64,000 bases of DNA from CAZEDM01 sp964511075 (GTDB taxonomy: Bacteria > Zixibacteria > MSB-5A5 > RBG-16-43-9). The position numbers were made by a program, and so were the translations under genes. Shown here piece after piece: positions 44,451 to 53,246 of the stretch (position 1 is its first letter; every line of letters starts with the position of its first letter). The notes beneath the pieces were generated by a model. The model was not told the origin of the DNA and did no database searches. It saw nothing but the letters and a program-made list of their open reading frames with translations. The stretch covers positions 1-64,000 of the forward strand of contig CAZEDM010000001.1 of the NCBI GenBank assembly GCA_964511075.1, read 5' to 3'.

Positions 44451-44546
44451 TTTGGTAGTGATACCTATGTCTTCCCCAAGGCGGATTCTGTCATTTTCTA
44501 TTATTATTTCATTTAATCAAAATTCTTGTAGGGGATAAGAATTTTT

Positions 44547-44588
44547 CAAGAGTAAAATCTTTCAGCATTAAGCCGATAAATATACAAG
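44547..44588 (+). repeat. 42-bp block duplicated before both TonB receptor genes (copy 2)
   Basis: This block is identical to 41458-41499. Confidence 0.9.
44553..44579 (+). promoter_or_regulatory. Sigma-28 (FliA)-type promoter of the second TonB receptor gene
   Basis: TAAA (44553-44556), 15 bases, GCCGATAA (44572-44579). The ATG is 71 bases after the -10 box. Confidence 0.6.
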
Positions 44589-44649
44589 GTCTTAATTGAT
44601 TTTAGGATCTGTAAATTTTTGAGTCTAAGCTTCGAAAGAGGGGGGCAAA

Positions 44650-46683
44650 ATGATAAGACCAATCATTATCATTATTCTTCTGTTCTCACTTCTGTGTTTC
44701 TCTACCTTTGCACAGGGTGAAAATTCAGAACAAAAGCAGTTTCAAGATTTTGAGGAACTGAGCTTGGAAGATTTGTTAAACGTGGAGGTGGTGACAGTTT
44801 CCAAAAAACCGGAGAGGTTGGAAACTGCTCCAGCCGCAATCTACGTTGTAACCGAAGAGGATATAAGACAATCTGGAGCAATTAACATACCAGATGTTCT
44901 GAGGATTGTTCCGGGCTTGGATGTTATGCAGATAACCGCATCTCATTACGAGGTAAATCCGAGAGGATTCTGCGGACTTACGGCAGACAAGCTTCTAGTA
45001 TTGGTAGACGAGAGGAGCGTTTACATGGATTATTTTGGGGGGACCGACTGGGATAATTTTCCGGTAAGTCTATCAGAGATAAAACAGATCGAGATTATAA
45101 GAGGTCCGGGGTCAGCTATGTGGGGAGCTAATGCTTTCAGTGGCGTGATCAACATAATCACTAAAAAACCCCAAGAGATAAATGGGATTCACTTATCCGG
45201 AGAGAAAGGACAAAGGGGTCTAACCTATACTAACCTGCTCTATGCTAAAAGCGGTGATAGGCTGAGCTATAAGGTCTCCTCAGACTATGGAAAAGTTAAT
45301 GAATTTGACGACCCCCTTACTCCTGGCTCTGATAGAAGATCTGGAGAGAAGTACAGGATAAACAGCTCCGTATATTATCAATTTAGACCCAGGATGGAAA
45401 TGAATTTGGACCTCGGTTTTCTCCGGGGAGAGGACGAGAGAATTTATGCTGAGCGTAGCCCCAAGGCGCTTAGCACTAACACGGAGGGATTCCTAAAAGC
45501 TCATCTCCAGACCGAGAAGAGCAAAATCCAAGCCTTCTGGAACATAGGCAAAACAATTACTCCCGAATTATATCTAGTGGAAACGGTTGATATTGTGGAG
45601 ATAAAATATAATACCTGGGATCTGGAACTGCAGCATCAGCTTCAGTTTAAAGATAAACATTCCCTGATCTTTGGAATAAACTATCGTTACAACAATATGA
45701 GAACTACCTGGGGTACCTACGTTTTTTCCAAACAAGAGCTTTTCTCTGCCTTCTTGCAGGAGGAGTTCAGACCCACCAGTAACTTGACTCTATTTTTGGG
45801 AGGGCGTTACGATAGACATCCGTCAGTGGGGAATAAAATTTCACCCAAGGCGGCTGTGCTTTATTCTCCCTGGGAAAGTCACACTTTTAGGCTGCAGGCA
45901 GGCACTGCCTTCAAAAATCCATCCATTTTCGATACCTCGATTGAGGCTCTTATCATATTATGGCCTTTGCCCTCTCCTCCCCTTCCTCCTGGTAGCTCAA
46001 CTGATATGTATCTTTTAGGAGATCATAAACTCAGCTCAGAACTCATAAAAAGCTATGAACTGGGCTACCAGACCATCTCAGAGAACTTCGGTTTGGGTTT
46101 TAACCTGTTTATAAACCAGCTTGAAGAACTTACAGTGTGGGATTCTTTGGAGATAGCAGAGATCTTCGTCAATCTGTCTACAGGAGAACCTATAATAGAC
46201 CCCTCTACAGGTCTACCTATTCCCAAGAGGATAAACACAATACCAACCAATAAGGGAAAGGCATATGCCTGGGGTGGAGAATTGAACCTGAATTTGAAAC
46301 TGTCAAGGAATCTAACTGGTCTTTTCAATTACTCCTATCAGAATTTGAAAGATAAAGTTGATGGGAAGGCAATCAAATCCAGCCCCAGGCATAAGTTCAA
46401 TCTGGGGATAAGATATAAGCATAGGTCGGGATTTTCCAGCAATCTTGCCCTGCATCATGTCAGCTCAATTGAGAAGGAAGTCGAGAGTCCTTTCTCACAG
46501 GAACAAGTTGTTAAGTTGAATCCTTACAATTTACTAGATATCAGGTGTGGATACTTTATCTGGAAAGATTCCGTCGAGATCTATCTGGCGGTTTTCAATG
46601 CCTTGGATGATCAGCATCAGGAGTTTTTCACTGGAGAGGAGATCTCCAGAAGGGTGAGCGGTGGAATTAAATTTAAATTTTAA
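44650..46683 (+). CDS. TonB-dependent outer-membrane receptor, copy 2
   Basis: This 677-residue protein has a signal segment, then 'LEDLLNVEVVTVSKKPERLE' as the mature N-terminus, the plug ('IYVVTEEDIRQSGAINIPDVL', 'QIEIIRGPGSAMWGANAFSGVINII') and a beta-barrel ending 'RRVSGGIKFKF' with a terminal Phe. It shares its upstream block and gene order with the receptor at 41560 but the two sequences are clearly different, so the duplication is old or one copy was replaced. The Shine-Dalgarno GGGGGG is four bases before the ATG. A YfiR-like gene follows ten bases later. Confidence 0.88.
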   Translation: MIRPIIIIILLFSLLCFSTFAQGENSEQKQFQDFEELSLEDLLNVEVVTVSKKPERLETAPAAIYVVTEEDIRQSGAINIPDVLRIVPGLDVMQITASHYEVNPRGFCGLTADKLLVLVDERSVYMDYFGGTDWDNFPVSLSEIKQIEIIRGPGSAMWGANAFSGVINIITKKPQEINGIHLSGEKGQRGLTYTNLLYAKSGDRLSYKVSSDYGKVNEFDDPLTPGSDRRSGEKYRINSSVYYQFRPRMEMNLDLGFLRGEDERIYAERSPKALSTNTEGFLKAHLQTEKSKIQAFWNIGKTITPELYLVETVDIVEIKYNTWDLELQHQLQFKDKHSLIFGINYRYNNMRTTWGTYVFSKQELFSAFLQEEFRPTSNLTLFLGGRYDRHPSVGNKISPKAAVLYSPWESHTFRLQAGTAFKNPSIFDTSIEALIILWPLPSPPLPPGSSTDMYLLGDHKLSSELIKSYELGYQTISENFGLGFNLFINQLEELTVWDSLEIAEIFVNLSTGEPIIDPSTGLPIPKRINTIPTNKGKAYAWGGELNLNLKLSRNLTGLFNYSYQNLKDKVDGKAIKSSPRHKFNLGIRYKHRSGFSSNLALHHVSSIEKEVESPFSQEQVVKLNPYNLLDIRCGYFIWKDSVEIYLAVFNALDDQHQEFFTGEEISRRVSGGIKFKF

Positions 46684-46692
46684 GGTGAAGAG

Positions 46693-47271
46693 TTGCATCT
46701 TAGAATAACTCTCATTCTATCAGGGCTAATTTTCTTTTGGGGATACTCTTTCGCCACCGAAAGGATGTCTCTTCCAGTGGAATTTCAGCTACCTATACTG
46801 CTTAAGATCTTGACCTACGACCGTAATTTTGAAAAGAAAGTTGGAGATAAGTTAGTTATAGGAATCGTGTATGATTCAAAAGATGACGATTCTAAAGAAG
46901 TCAAGGAAAAAGCTTCGGATGTTTTGGATGGTCTATCTGAGAAAACCGTCAAAAATGTTCCTTTCAGTTATGTGGATGTGGATTACTGTTCAAAGGAGTT
47001 TTTGGAAAGTTCTGTTAAATCAAAGGAAATCGATGTGCTATATATCGCTCCTGGTCGTAGTTGGTATCTGAAATCCATCCTTCAGATCAGCCAAAAACAC
47101 GAGATATTGACTATGAGTGGGATCACTGATTATGTAAAGAAAGGGGTCTCTGTGGGGATAGGAGCGAAGGAGAAAAAGCCAGAGATATGGATTAATTTAG
47201 AATCGGCCAGGGCTGAGGGTAGCGATTTCGATGCCAAACTTTTGAAACTGTGTAAGGTTATTAAGAGATAA
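46693..47271 (+). CDS. YfiR-like (DUF4154) periplasmic protein, copy 2
   Basis: This 192-residue protein has a signal segment ('LILSGLIFFWGYSFA') and the DUF4154 core ('QLPILLKILTYDRNFEKKVG', 'DVLYIAPGRSWYLKSI', 'TMSGITDYVKKGVSVGIGAK', 'WINLESARAEGSDFDAKLLKL'). The start is a TTG preceded by GGTGAAGAG. It lies between the receptor and a membrane histidine kinase (five bases downstream) and probably relays periplasmic state to that kinase. Confidence 0.82.
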   Translation: MHLRITLILSGLIFFWGYSFATERMSLPVEFQLPILLKILTYDRNFEKKVGDKLVIGIVYDSKDDDSKEVKEKASDVLDGLSEKTVKNVPFSYVDVDYCSKEFLESSVKSKEIDVLYIAPGRSWYLKSILQISQKHEILTMSGITDYVKKGVSVGIGAKEKKPEIWINLESARAEGSDFDAKLLKLCKVIKR

Positions 47272-47276
47272 AGAAT

Positions 47277-48770
47277 ATGAATGTCTTGAAGGTTTTAGTT
47301 AACAGCTCGATTAAAAACAAGATCACGGGTGCTATCATCACGGTGGTTTCCATTATAGCCATCTTCATCATTCTCTATTTTCCCTCAAGGCAGAAACAGG
47401 AAGTTTTGCGTGGATTGAGAGCTAAAGCAGAGAGCCTGGCAGTTATGCTGGCATATAATGTCAGCCCGGGATTGAATTTTGAGGATCATCGATCGGTGGA
47501 AGAGGCAATCGAGGGAGCTAAACATAATGAGGATCTGTCATATATCGCCATATACGATCTTCAGGATCGAATCTTCGCCTCTTATAACCAGGAGGAAGGC
47601 AAAGAGTTTTTACAAAAGAAAAAAATAACGAAGACTGAATCTTACGTACACCAGAAGGTGCTTAGCGTCTATACTCCGATCCTTTCCCAGACAGGTAAAA
47701 TCGGCTATTTAACCATGGGTTTATCTCTCTCGAATTTAAAAAAAGAAGTAGCTTATAATCAACGCATCACTTTTTTAGTTAGTCTTCTTATAATATTTTT
47801 TGGAGTGGTAATAGCCAGCTATTTAAGCAACTTGCTTACTCAGCCCATACTTAAATTAACAGATGCGGCTCGAAAACTTTCCGAGGGAGAGAGAAAGATT
47901 AAAGTAGAGATCCAAACCGAAGATGAGATAGGGATCTTAGGCCAGACCTTCAACCAGATGATTATCGACCTGAACAGTTCCAAGGAGCAACTAATCCAGC
48001 AGGAGAAGATGGCCTCGGTAGGTCAGTTAGCCGCCGGGGTGGCGCATGAATTGAACAATCCCTTGGGAGGGATATTGGGCTATTCCCAGTTTGCCCTGGA
48101 GAAAATCACCAAAAAATCCTTGGAGGATCTAACTCCGGATGATATTGCCACCTATTCCCAATATCTTAAAGACATTGAGTTTCAGTCCCAGAGATGTAAG
48201 ACCATAGTTCAGAATCTGCTTAAATTTGCGCGCGCTTCAACCAAAGTTGCCTTTGAGCCAGTGAATTTGAGCTCCGTTTTGAGGGATACTTTAGTCTTCG
48301 TTCGTCACCAGATGGAGATGAGCGGGGTGGAATTGGTTACGGACTTGAAAGGATCCCTGCCTGAGGTTATAGGGAATGCTAACCAGCTTCAGCAGGTCTT
48401 CACCAATATCATCATAAACGCCATTCAGGCCATGCCCGATGGTGGAAAGTTGTTCGTTTCAATTAAAGAGATGCCAGAGACTCAGCTTATTTCCAGAAGT
48501 ATAGAGATCACCTTCAAGGATACCGGCTGTGGAATATCCGAAGAGCACTTAAGCAACATCTTCGAGCCTTTCTTTACCACGAAGAAGGTGGGTCAGGGAA
48601 CGGGGTTGGGTTTGTCCGTGAGCTACGGGATCATTAAGGATCACAAAGGAGAGATCTTTGTGGAAAGCCGTGTAGGAAAAGGGACTAAATTCACCATCTG
48701 GCTTCCGATTTTTCTGAAAGATAAACCCCTCCCAGCCGAAAAAAAGGAGGAGGTTTTGAAAAGTGTATAA
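47277..48770 (+). CDS. Membrane HAMP sensor histidine kinase
   Basis: This 497-residue kinase has two transmembrane helices (about 16-37 and 160-182) around a periplasmic sensor of about 120 residues, a HAMP domain ('LTDAARKLSEGERKIKVE'), a HisKA domain with phospho-acceptor His257 ('GVAHELNNPLGG') and a HATPase domain with N and G boxes ('NIIINAIQAM', 'DTGCGIS', 'GQGTGLGLS'). The sensor likely responds to the YfiR-like protein encoded just before it. The two receiver proteins and the hybrid protein downstream are its likely targets. Confidence 0.9.
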   Translation: MNVLKVLVNSSIKNKITGAIITVVSIIAIFIILYFPSRQKQEVLRGLRAKAESLAVMLAYNVSPGLNFEDHRSVEEAIEGAKHNEDLSYIAIYDLQDRIFASYNQEEGKEFLQKKKITKTESYVHQKVLSVYTPILSQTGKIGYLTMGLSLSNLKKEVAYNQRITFLVSLLIIFFGVVIASYLSNLLTQPILKLTDAARKLSEGERKIKVEIQTEDEIGILGQTFNQMIIDLNSSKEQLIQQEKMASVGQLAAGVAHELNNPLGGILGYSQFALEKITKKSLEDLTPDDIATYSQYLKDIEFQSQRCKTIVQNLLKFARASTKVAFEPVNLSSVLRDTLVFVRHQMEMSGVELVTDLKGSLPEVIGNANQLQQVFTNIIINAIQAMPDGGKLFVSIKEMPETQLISRSIEITFKDTGCGISEEHLSNIFEPFFTTKKVGQGTGLGLSVSYGIIKDHKGEIFVESRVGKGTKFTIWLPIFLKDKPLPAEKKEEVLKSV

Positions 48771-48808
48771 AAGGAGTTCGCTTCATAAAAATTTACCAGG
48801 GGAGAAAG

Positions 48809-49183
48809 ATGACAGAGGAAAATAATAACAAACTCCTGATAGTGGATGATGAAGAGGTCATGAGAGATTTCCTGGGGGAGGTTCTATCGGAGGAGGGCTA
48901 CCGGTTGGATTTTGCCAGCGATGGGAACGAGGCTATCGAGAAGATAAAAAAAGTAGATTATAGGGTGATAATAACAGATATCAGAATGCCCAAAGTTGAA
49001 GGGACTGAGGTTTTGAGGGTGGCAAAAGAGGTCTCTCCAGGAACAGAGGTAATCATCATAACCGGCTATGCCTCCAAGGAGGCGGCTGATAAATGTGAAA
49101 GATTGGGAGCGATTGCCTATTTATCCAAGCCCTTTCAAATCAGCCATATAAGAGAGTTAGTCGGTGAAGCTATGAAAGCGTAG
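48809..49183 (+). CDS. Single-domain response regulator
   Basis: This 124-residue protein is only a receiver domain. 'IVDDEE' gives the acidic pocket, Asp57 ('IITDIRMP') the phosphorylation site, Thr in 'IIITGYA' and Lys in 'LSKPF' complete it. With no output domain it may pass phosphate on in a relay. It is 38 bases after the histidine kinase and 12 bases before a second receiver gene. Confidence 0.88.
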   Translation: MTEENNNKLLIVDDEEVMRDFLGEVLSEEGYRLDFASDGNEAIEKIKKVDYRVIITDIRMPKVEGTEVLRVAKEVSPGTEVIIITGYASKEAADKCERLGAIAYLSKPFQISHIRELVGEAMKA

Positions 49184-49195
49184 GATTGATCAGAA

Positions 49196-49588
49196 ATGAA
49201 AATACTGGTAGTGGATGATGAGGAAATCATCAGAAAGCTTTTGTGGGAGGTGCTCTTGGAAGATGGGCACAAGGTGGCATGTGCCAATAACGGCAGAGAG
49301 GCTGTTGTCAAAGTCAGGCAGGAAAATTTTGACATGATTTTCTCCGATGTGCATATGCCGGAGATGAACGGGCTGGAAGCGGTTAAAATAATTAAAAAGC
49401 TGGATAAAAAGGTGATCATCGTGATGATGGATAGTTTTCCAGATGTCATGAGCGTATTAGCCCAGGAGGAGGGTGCCATAACCTGTATCCATAAGCCTTT
49501 TGAGCTTCAGGAGATCAGGGATATAATCAGAGAAGCTGAAAGGGAAAATCAAGGGGGCAAAAGAATTGAAGCCAGGAAATCCTCTTAA
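49196..49588 (+). CDS. Single-domain response regulator lacking the conserved Thr/Ser
   Basis: This 130-residue receiver has 'VVDDEE', Asp51 ('IFSDVHMP') and Lys in 'IHKPF'. At the position of the switch Thr/Ser it reads 'IIVMMDSFPD', where a Met takes the Thr place and Asp the usual Gly/Ala. This suggests altered signalling or a phosphate sink. It overlaps the start of the following hybrid kinase gene by 23 bases. Confidence 0.85.
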   Translation: MKILVVDDEEIIRKLLWEVLLEDGHKVACANNGREAVVKVRQENFDMIFSDVHMPEMNGLEAVKIIKKLDKKVIIVMMDSFPDVMSVLAQEEGAITCIHKPFELQEIRDIIREAERENQGGKRIEARKSS

Positions 49589-51242
49589 AACAGGAAACAT
49601 AAAGATCGCAATAGTGGATGACGAGGAGATCATACGAAGGTTAGTCTCGGATGTTCTAAAAACGGAAGGATATGAGATTAACTCTTTTGCCAATCCCAAG
49701 GAGGCTCTGGAGAAGATAAAAACCAAAAAATTTGATTTAATCCTTACCGATATCAAGATGCCGGAGATGGACGGGATAGAATTGATCAAAAGCGTTCATC
49801 AGCAGAATCCTGAGGCCGGAGTTATATTCATGACAGGATTTGCGGATGTATCTTCAGCTAAGGAGGCGGTTAAAGAAGGGGCCTATGATTATATCTTAAA
49901 GCCATTTGACTTGGACGAGATAAGAAAATCTGTTGCCCGGGCTGTTGAGAAAAAGATTACCTCAGAGGAGAAGGATAAAGAGAAAGGGATAACACCTTTT
50001 CTGGATTTGAACCAGGAGATCTATCAAAGCAGGGATAAGGATAGCCTTTTAAAGCTTGCCTTGAATTTTGCCCTGATCTATACTAAAGTCCCCAAAGGCT
50101 CCATTCTTTTATGGGACGGTGAAAGCCAAAAAGTTAAAGTATTCCTGGCTACAGATTTTTTTAACGCTGCCTTGGAAGAAACAGAGCTAAAGGTAGATCA
50201 AAAACTTGCCAGAGAGTGGCTTGAACATAAAAAGATAATAAAAGTCACGGATCTGCGTACTCATCCAGTATTCTCTTCTCTTGTGAAGCTTTACCCTGGA
50301 CTTCCTATCTGGGATAGGATAATGGGAAATGAGGAGAACTTGTTTTCCATTTCAGTAACCAGGGGGAGGGAGATCTTCGAGCTTTTGAATATCAACCAGT
50401 CAAGGGGAGAAGATGAAATTCCAGAAAGCTCTTTGAAACTTTTAGCTTTTTTAGTCACTCAAACAGCCTTAGCCATAGAGAATCTGTTTCTGCTGGAGGA
50501 TTCTGAAAGGGCCAACAGGGAATTAGAGAGACTTCAGGAACAGACCATTCAACTGGATAGAATGGCCACAAAGGCTCTGCAATCTGCGGAAATAGGGCAT
50601 GAGCTTAATAACTATTTGGCTGTGGTAATGGGAAATCTTGAGGGATTATCCCTTTCCTTGGAGAGAGAAGAACCAGAAAAAAAGAGGAAATATATAGAGA
50701 TAATTAAAGAGCACATCAAAAGGATGGCTAAGTTTGCTTCGGGATTGATGGACTTTGAATCACTGAGATCAGAAAAGAAAAAAAATGACCTAAACAAGTT
50801 GATAGATGATATCTTAAGCTTCATAAGATCTCAGAACCGGTTTAAAAATATCTCCATAGAAACCAAATTGGATCCAAAAATTCCAACAATCTTCTTGGAT
50901 TCAGGACAGATCCAACAGTTATTTTATAATCTATTGAATAATGCCGCGGATGCTATGGGGAAGAGAACTGGAGAAGGAGGAACTATAAAAATCGAAACTT
51001 CATTGCTGCAGAATGAAGACCTGATTGAGATAAAAGTATCAGATACCGGGAAAGGAATGAGTGAAGAAGAGCTTGGGAAAGTCTTTAAGACTCGCTTCTC
51101 TACCAAGGAATCAGGGCATGGTTTTGGGCTGCTTGCTTGCAAAAGGATAGTGGAAAATCACCAGGGTGAAATAGAGGTGCAAAGTCAGCCAGAGCAGGGA
51201 ACGACTTTCAGGGTATGGCTTCCTCTGAAAGCTATATCTTAA
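49566..51242 (+). CDS. Receiver-histidine kinase hybrid
   Basis: This 558-residue protein starts with a receiver domain (Asp62 in 'ILTDIKMPEMDG', 'FMTGFAD', 'LKPFD'), then a GAF-like region (about 150-310), a HisKA-like segment with His345 ('EIGHELNNYLAVV') and a HATPase domain ('LFYNLLNNAADAM', 'SDTGKGMS', 'GHGFGLLACKRI'). It has no transmembrane helix. The start is a TTG within the preceding gene. The N-terminal receiver may let the upstream kinase switch it on, making a cascade. Confidence 0.85.
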   Translation: MKPGNPLKTGNIKIAIVDDEEIIRRLVSDVLKTEGYEINSFANPKEALEKIKTKKFDLILTDIKMPEMDGIELIKSVHQQNPEAGVIFMTGFADVSSAKEAVKEGAYDYILKPFDLDEIRKSVARAVEKKITSEEKDKEKGITPFLDLNQEIYQSRDKDSLLKLALNFALIYTKVPKGSILLWDGESQKVKVFLATDFFNAALEETELKVDQKLAREWLEHKKIIKVTDLRTHPVFSSLVKLYPGLPIWDRIMGNEENLFSISVTRGREIFELLNINQSRGEDEIPESSLKLLAFLVTQTALAIENLFLLEDSERANRELERLQEQTIQLDRMATKALQSAEIGHELNNYLAVVMGNLEGLSLSLEREEPEKKRKYIEIIKEHIKRMAKFASGLMDFESLRSEKKKNDLNKLIDDILSFIRSQNRFKNISIETKLDPKIPTIFLDSGQIQQLFYNLLNNAADAMGKRTGEGGTIKIETSLLQNEDLIEIKVSDTGKGMSEEELGKVFKTRFSTKESGHGFGLLACKRIVENHQGEIEVQSQPEQGTTFRVWLPLKAIS

Positions 51243-51298
51243 AGGAAATTCTGGGAATTAGGTTGAAATTAATTTACTTGAATTCCCCAACCAGGGTT

Positions 51299-52231
51299 TT
51301 ACCTCTCGATTCTTTTCCTTCTCTCGATAATATATTTGGACCCGGGCAGGGATTTGGTGTATTTCTTCAGATCGTTGAGCATGCGCAGGATCTCTCCAGT
51401 ATGCTTGAACATCCTCTTCCTGTTGATCTCCACGGAGATGGAAAGTGTTAAAATGGGGAAGCGCTCTAATTTGTTCTTCCGGTTCTGGGTGATGATGTAA
51501 CCGCGTTTTATGTCCTTAGCCTTATAGCGGGTTATGACCTTCTCATCAAATGTTCTCACCACTCTGGAGCAGATATTATCTACCTTCTCTGCCGGAATTA
51601 TAAAGATGAAATCGTCCCCTCCAATGTGCCCCACAAATCCGTCCTGGCAGTTTTTATAGACAATCTCCCTTATGATCTGAGAGGTCAAATGAATTAACTT
51701 ATCACCATAAAGATAGCCGTAATAATCGTTATAGGCTTTGAAATCATCCAGATCCGCATAGCACAGGGCGAATTCCTCGCCTTCTGAGATCCTGCGGTTG
51801 ATCTCTTTTTCAATTATGCTGGTGCCTGGCAGATGGGTGGAGGGATTAACCCCTAAATCCCTCTGATTCCTTCGTACCACTGTTCTGAGCTTGGCAGAGA
51901 AAAGCTCCTTCTGCCATTCCCCGAAAAGAAACTCATCCGCACCTTTATCCAGTCCCCGGATAACCACTTCCTTTCTGGGGCAGGGATGGTATAACACTAG
52001 GGGTATCAAAGATAGGGTGGGATCTTTTTTCAGCTTCCCAACAAGCTGAATTTCCTTTTCCAAATTGTCTTTCCCGCAGATAAATATCAGGTCCAGAAAA
52101 TATCTGTTCAGATATTTAAGCAGGTCCGAATGTTTTCTGAAATCAAGGAATTTGACCCTCTGGGGGTAAAAGCTTACCCTCAATTCCTTGTTCAGCTTGA
52201 CCCCCCGGCTATATATGGATAGGTTTATCAT
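51299..52231 (-). CDS. Degenerate receiver-GGDDF protein
   Basis: The N-terminal 120 residues of this 310-residue protein resemble a receiver ('LDLIFICGKDNLEKE', 'GADEFLFGEWQKELF') with no clear phospho-acceptor. The C-terminal domain is of the diguanylate cyclase fold ('LCYADLDDFKAYNDYYGYLYGDK') and its A-site reads GGDDF instead of GGDEF. The RxxD inhibitory site is not present (NCQD instead). GG(D/E)DF variants can still be active, but this may be a c-di-GMP or GTP sensor. It is downstream of the Xer gene on the same strand, 14 bases after its stop. Confidence 0.78.
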   Translation of the reverse strand: MINLSIYSRGVKLNKELRVSFYPQRVKFLDFRKHSDLLKYLNRYFLDLIFICGKDNLEKEIQLVGKLKKDPTLSLIPLVLYHPCPRKEVVIRGLDKGADEFLFGEWQKELFSAKLRTVVRRNQRDLGVNPSTHLPGTSIIEKEINRRISEGEEFALCYADLDDFKAYNDYYGYLYGDKLIHLTSQIIREIVYKNCQDGFVGHIGGDDFIFIIPAEKVDNICSRVVRTFDEKVITRYKAKDIKRGYIITQNRKNKLERFPILTLSISVEINRKRMFKHTGEILRMLNDLKKYTKSLPGSKYIIERRKRIER

Positions 52232-52245
52232 CTGTCCATGCCCGA

Positions 52246-53145
52246 TTATCTGGACTCCTTTTCCCTGGGATGATAATCCCGGTGCTCCTGTTTGATAAAA
52301 TCACGGTCTATATGAGTATAGACCTGTGTAGTAGATATATCGGCATGTCCTAACATCTCCTGCACTGCTCTTAGGTCTGCACCTCCCAATAAAAGATGGG
52401 TGGCAAAGGAATGTCTTATAGTATGCGGTGTTACCCTCTTTTTTATCCCGGCACTAAGGATATGTCTTTTAATGATTTTCCAGGCCCCCATGCGGGAGAG
52501 TTTCCTCCCATTTCTGTTCAAGAACATTATATCCTCGGACCAGGGTTTGGCTAAATGAATGCGAGACTCCTTGAGGTATTTCTTGGTCACGCTGATCGCC
52601 TCTTTGCCGATGGGAACGAACCTTTCCCTGTTGCCTTTTCCGGCTATCCTCACCCAGCCGGATTCTGGCATAAAGCCTTTCCTTTTAAAATCTATAAGCT
52701 CTGAGATCCTTGCCCCGGTAGCATAAAGAAACTCCAGCATAGCCTTATTCCTTATTCCCAGATTGTCTTTTTCAAAATCCTGTTCCAGTATTTTCATTAT
52801 CTCATCCTGGGTTAAAAAAGAGGGCAACCTCCTGCCCAGTTTGGGAGAATCGATCATCTCAGAGGGATCGGAATCGGAATAACCTTCGTTTAGAAGAAAT
52901 TTGTGGAGTTTTTTAATGGCGGACAGATTCCTGGAGATGGATGCGGCTTTGAGTTTTTTACGGGATAAATGGTATACAAATTCACTTATGTTCTCTGGTT
53001 TTACAGATTTGAGGTCTGGGATTTTATTCTTTTTCAGGAAGTCAAGATATTTTCTCAAATCCAGACGGTAACTCAAAAGAGTGTTCCGGGACAGGCCTTC
53101 GGCTAAATGCAGATTATGTAGAAATTCCTCTAAGATTTTCTCCAT
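52246..53145 (-). CDS. Xer-type tyrosine recombinase
   Basis: Residues 1-90 from the ATG at 53145 form the core-binding domain ('LHNLHLAEGLSRNTLLSYRLDL'), followed by the catalytic domain with Arg in 'ATGARISELIDF', His-x-x-Arg in 'TPHTIRHSFATHLL', His in 'LGHADISTTQVYTHI' and Tyr in 'VYTHI'. It has the length and motifs of XerC/XerD, which resolve chromosome dimers at dif. An upstream ATG at 53178 would add 11 residues that overlap a repeat. Without a second Xer gene in view I do not choose between XerC and XerD. Confidence 0.85.
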   Translation of the reverse strand: MEKILEEFLHNLHLAEGLSRNTLLSYRLDLRKYLDFLKKNKIPDLKSVKPENISEFVYHLSRKKLKAASISRNLSAIKKLHKFLLNEGYSDSDPSEMIDSPKLGRRLPSFLTQDEIMKILEQDFEKDNLGIRNKAMLEFLYATGARISELIDFKRKGFMPESGWVRIAGKGNRERFVPIGKEAISVTKKYLKESRIHLAKPWSEDIMFLNRNGRKLSRMGAWKIIKRHILSAGIKKRVTPHTIRHSFATHLLLGGADLRAVQEMLGHADISTTQVYTHIDRDFIKQEHRDYHPREKESR

Positions 53146-53161
53146 TTGGATTCCTTTTGCA

Positions 53162-53210
53162 GGGTGGGGTTTCCCCACCCAATATCAGGGCGAGGGGACC
53201 TCGCCCCTAC
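53162..53210. repeat. Two adjacent perfect GC-rich hairpins
   Basis: Bases 53162-53180 pair GGGTGGGG with CCCCACCC. Bases 53188-53206 pair GGGCGAGG with CCTCGCCC, and the CTAC at 53207-53210 completes a family B end. Both lie between the Xer start and the phosphatase stop. Confidence 0.8.
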
Positions 53211-53223
53211 ATCGAATTTCACC

Positions 53224-53246
53224 AGAGACGCATGCAATGCGTCTCT
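53224..53246. repeat. Family B palindrome overlapping the phosphatase stop codon
   Basis: AGAGACGCAT and ATGCGTCTCT pair perfectly around GCA. The right arm runs into the TAG stop of the SpoIIE-type phosphatase gene (53245-53247 on the minus strand). Confidence 0.8.
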
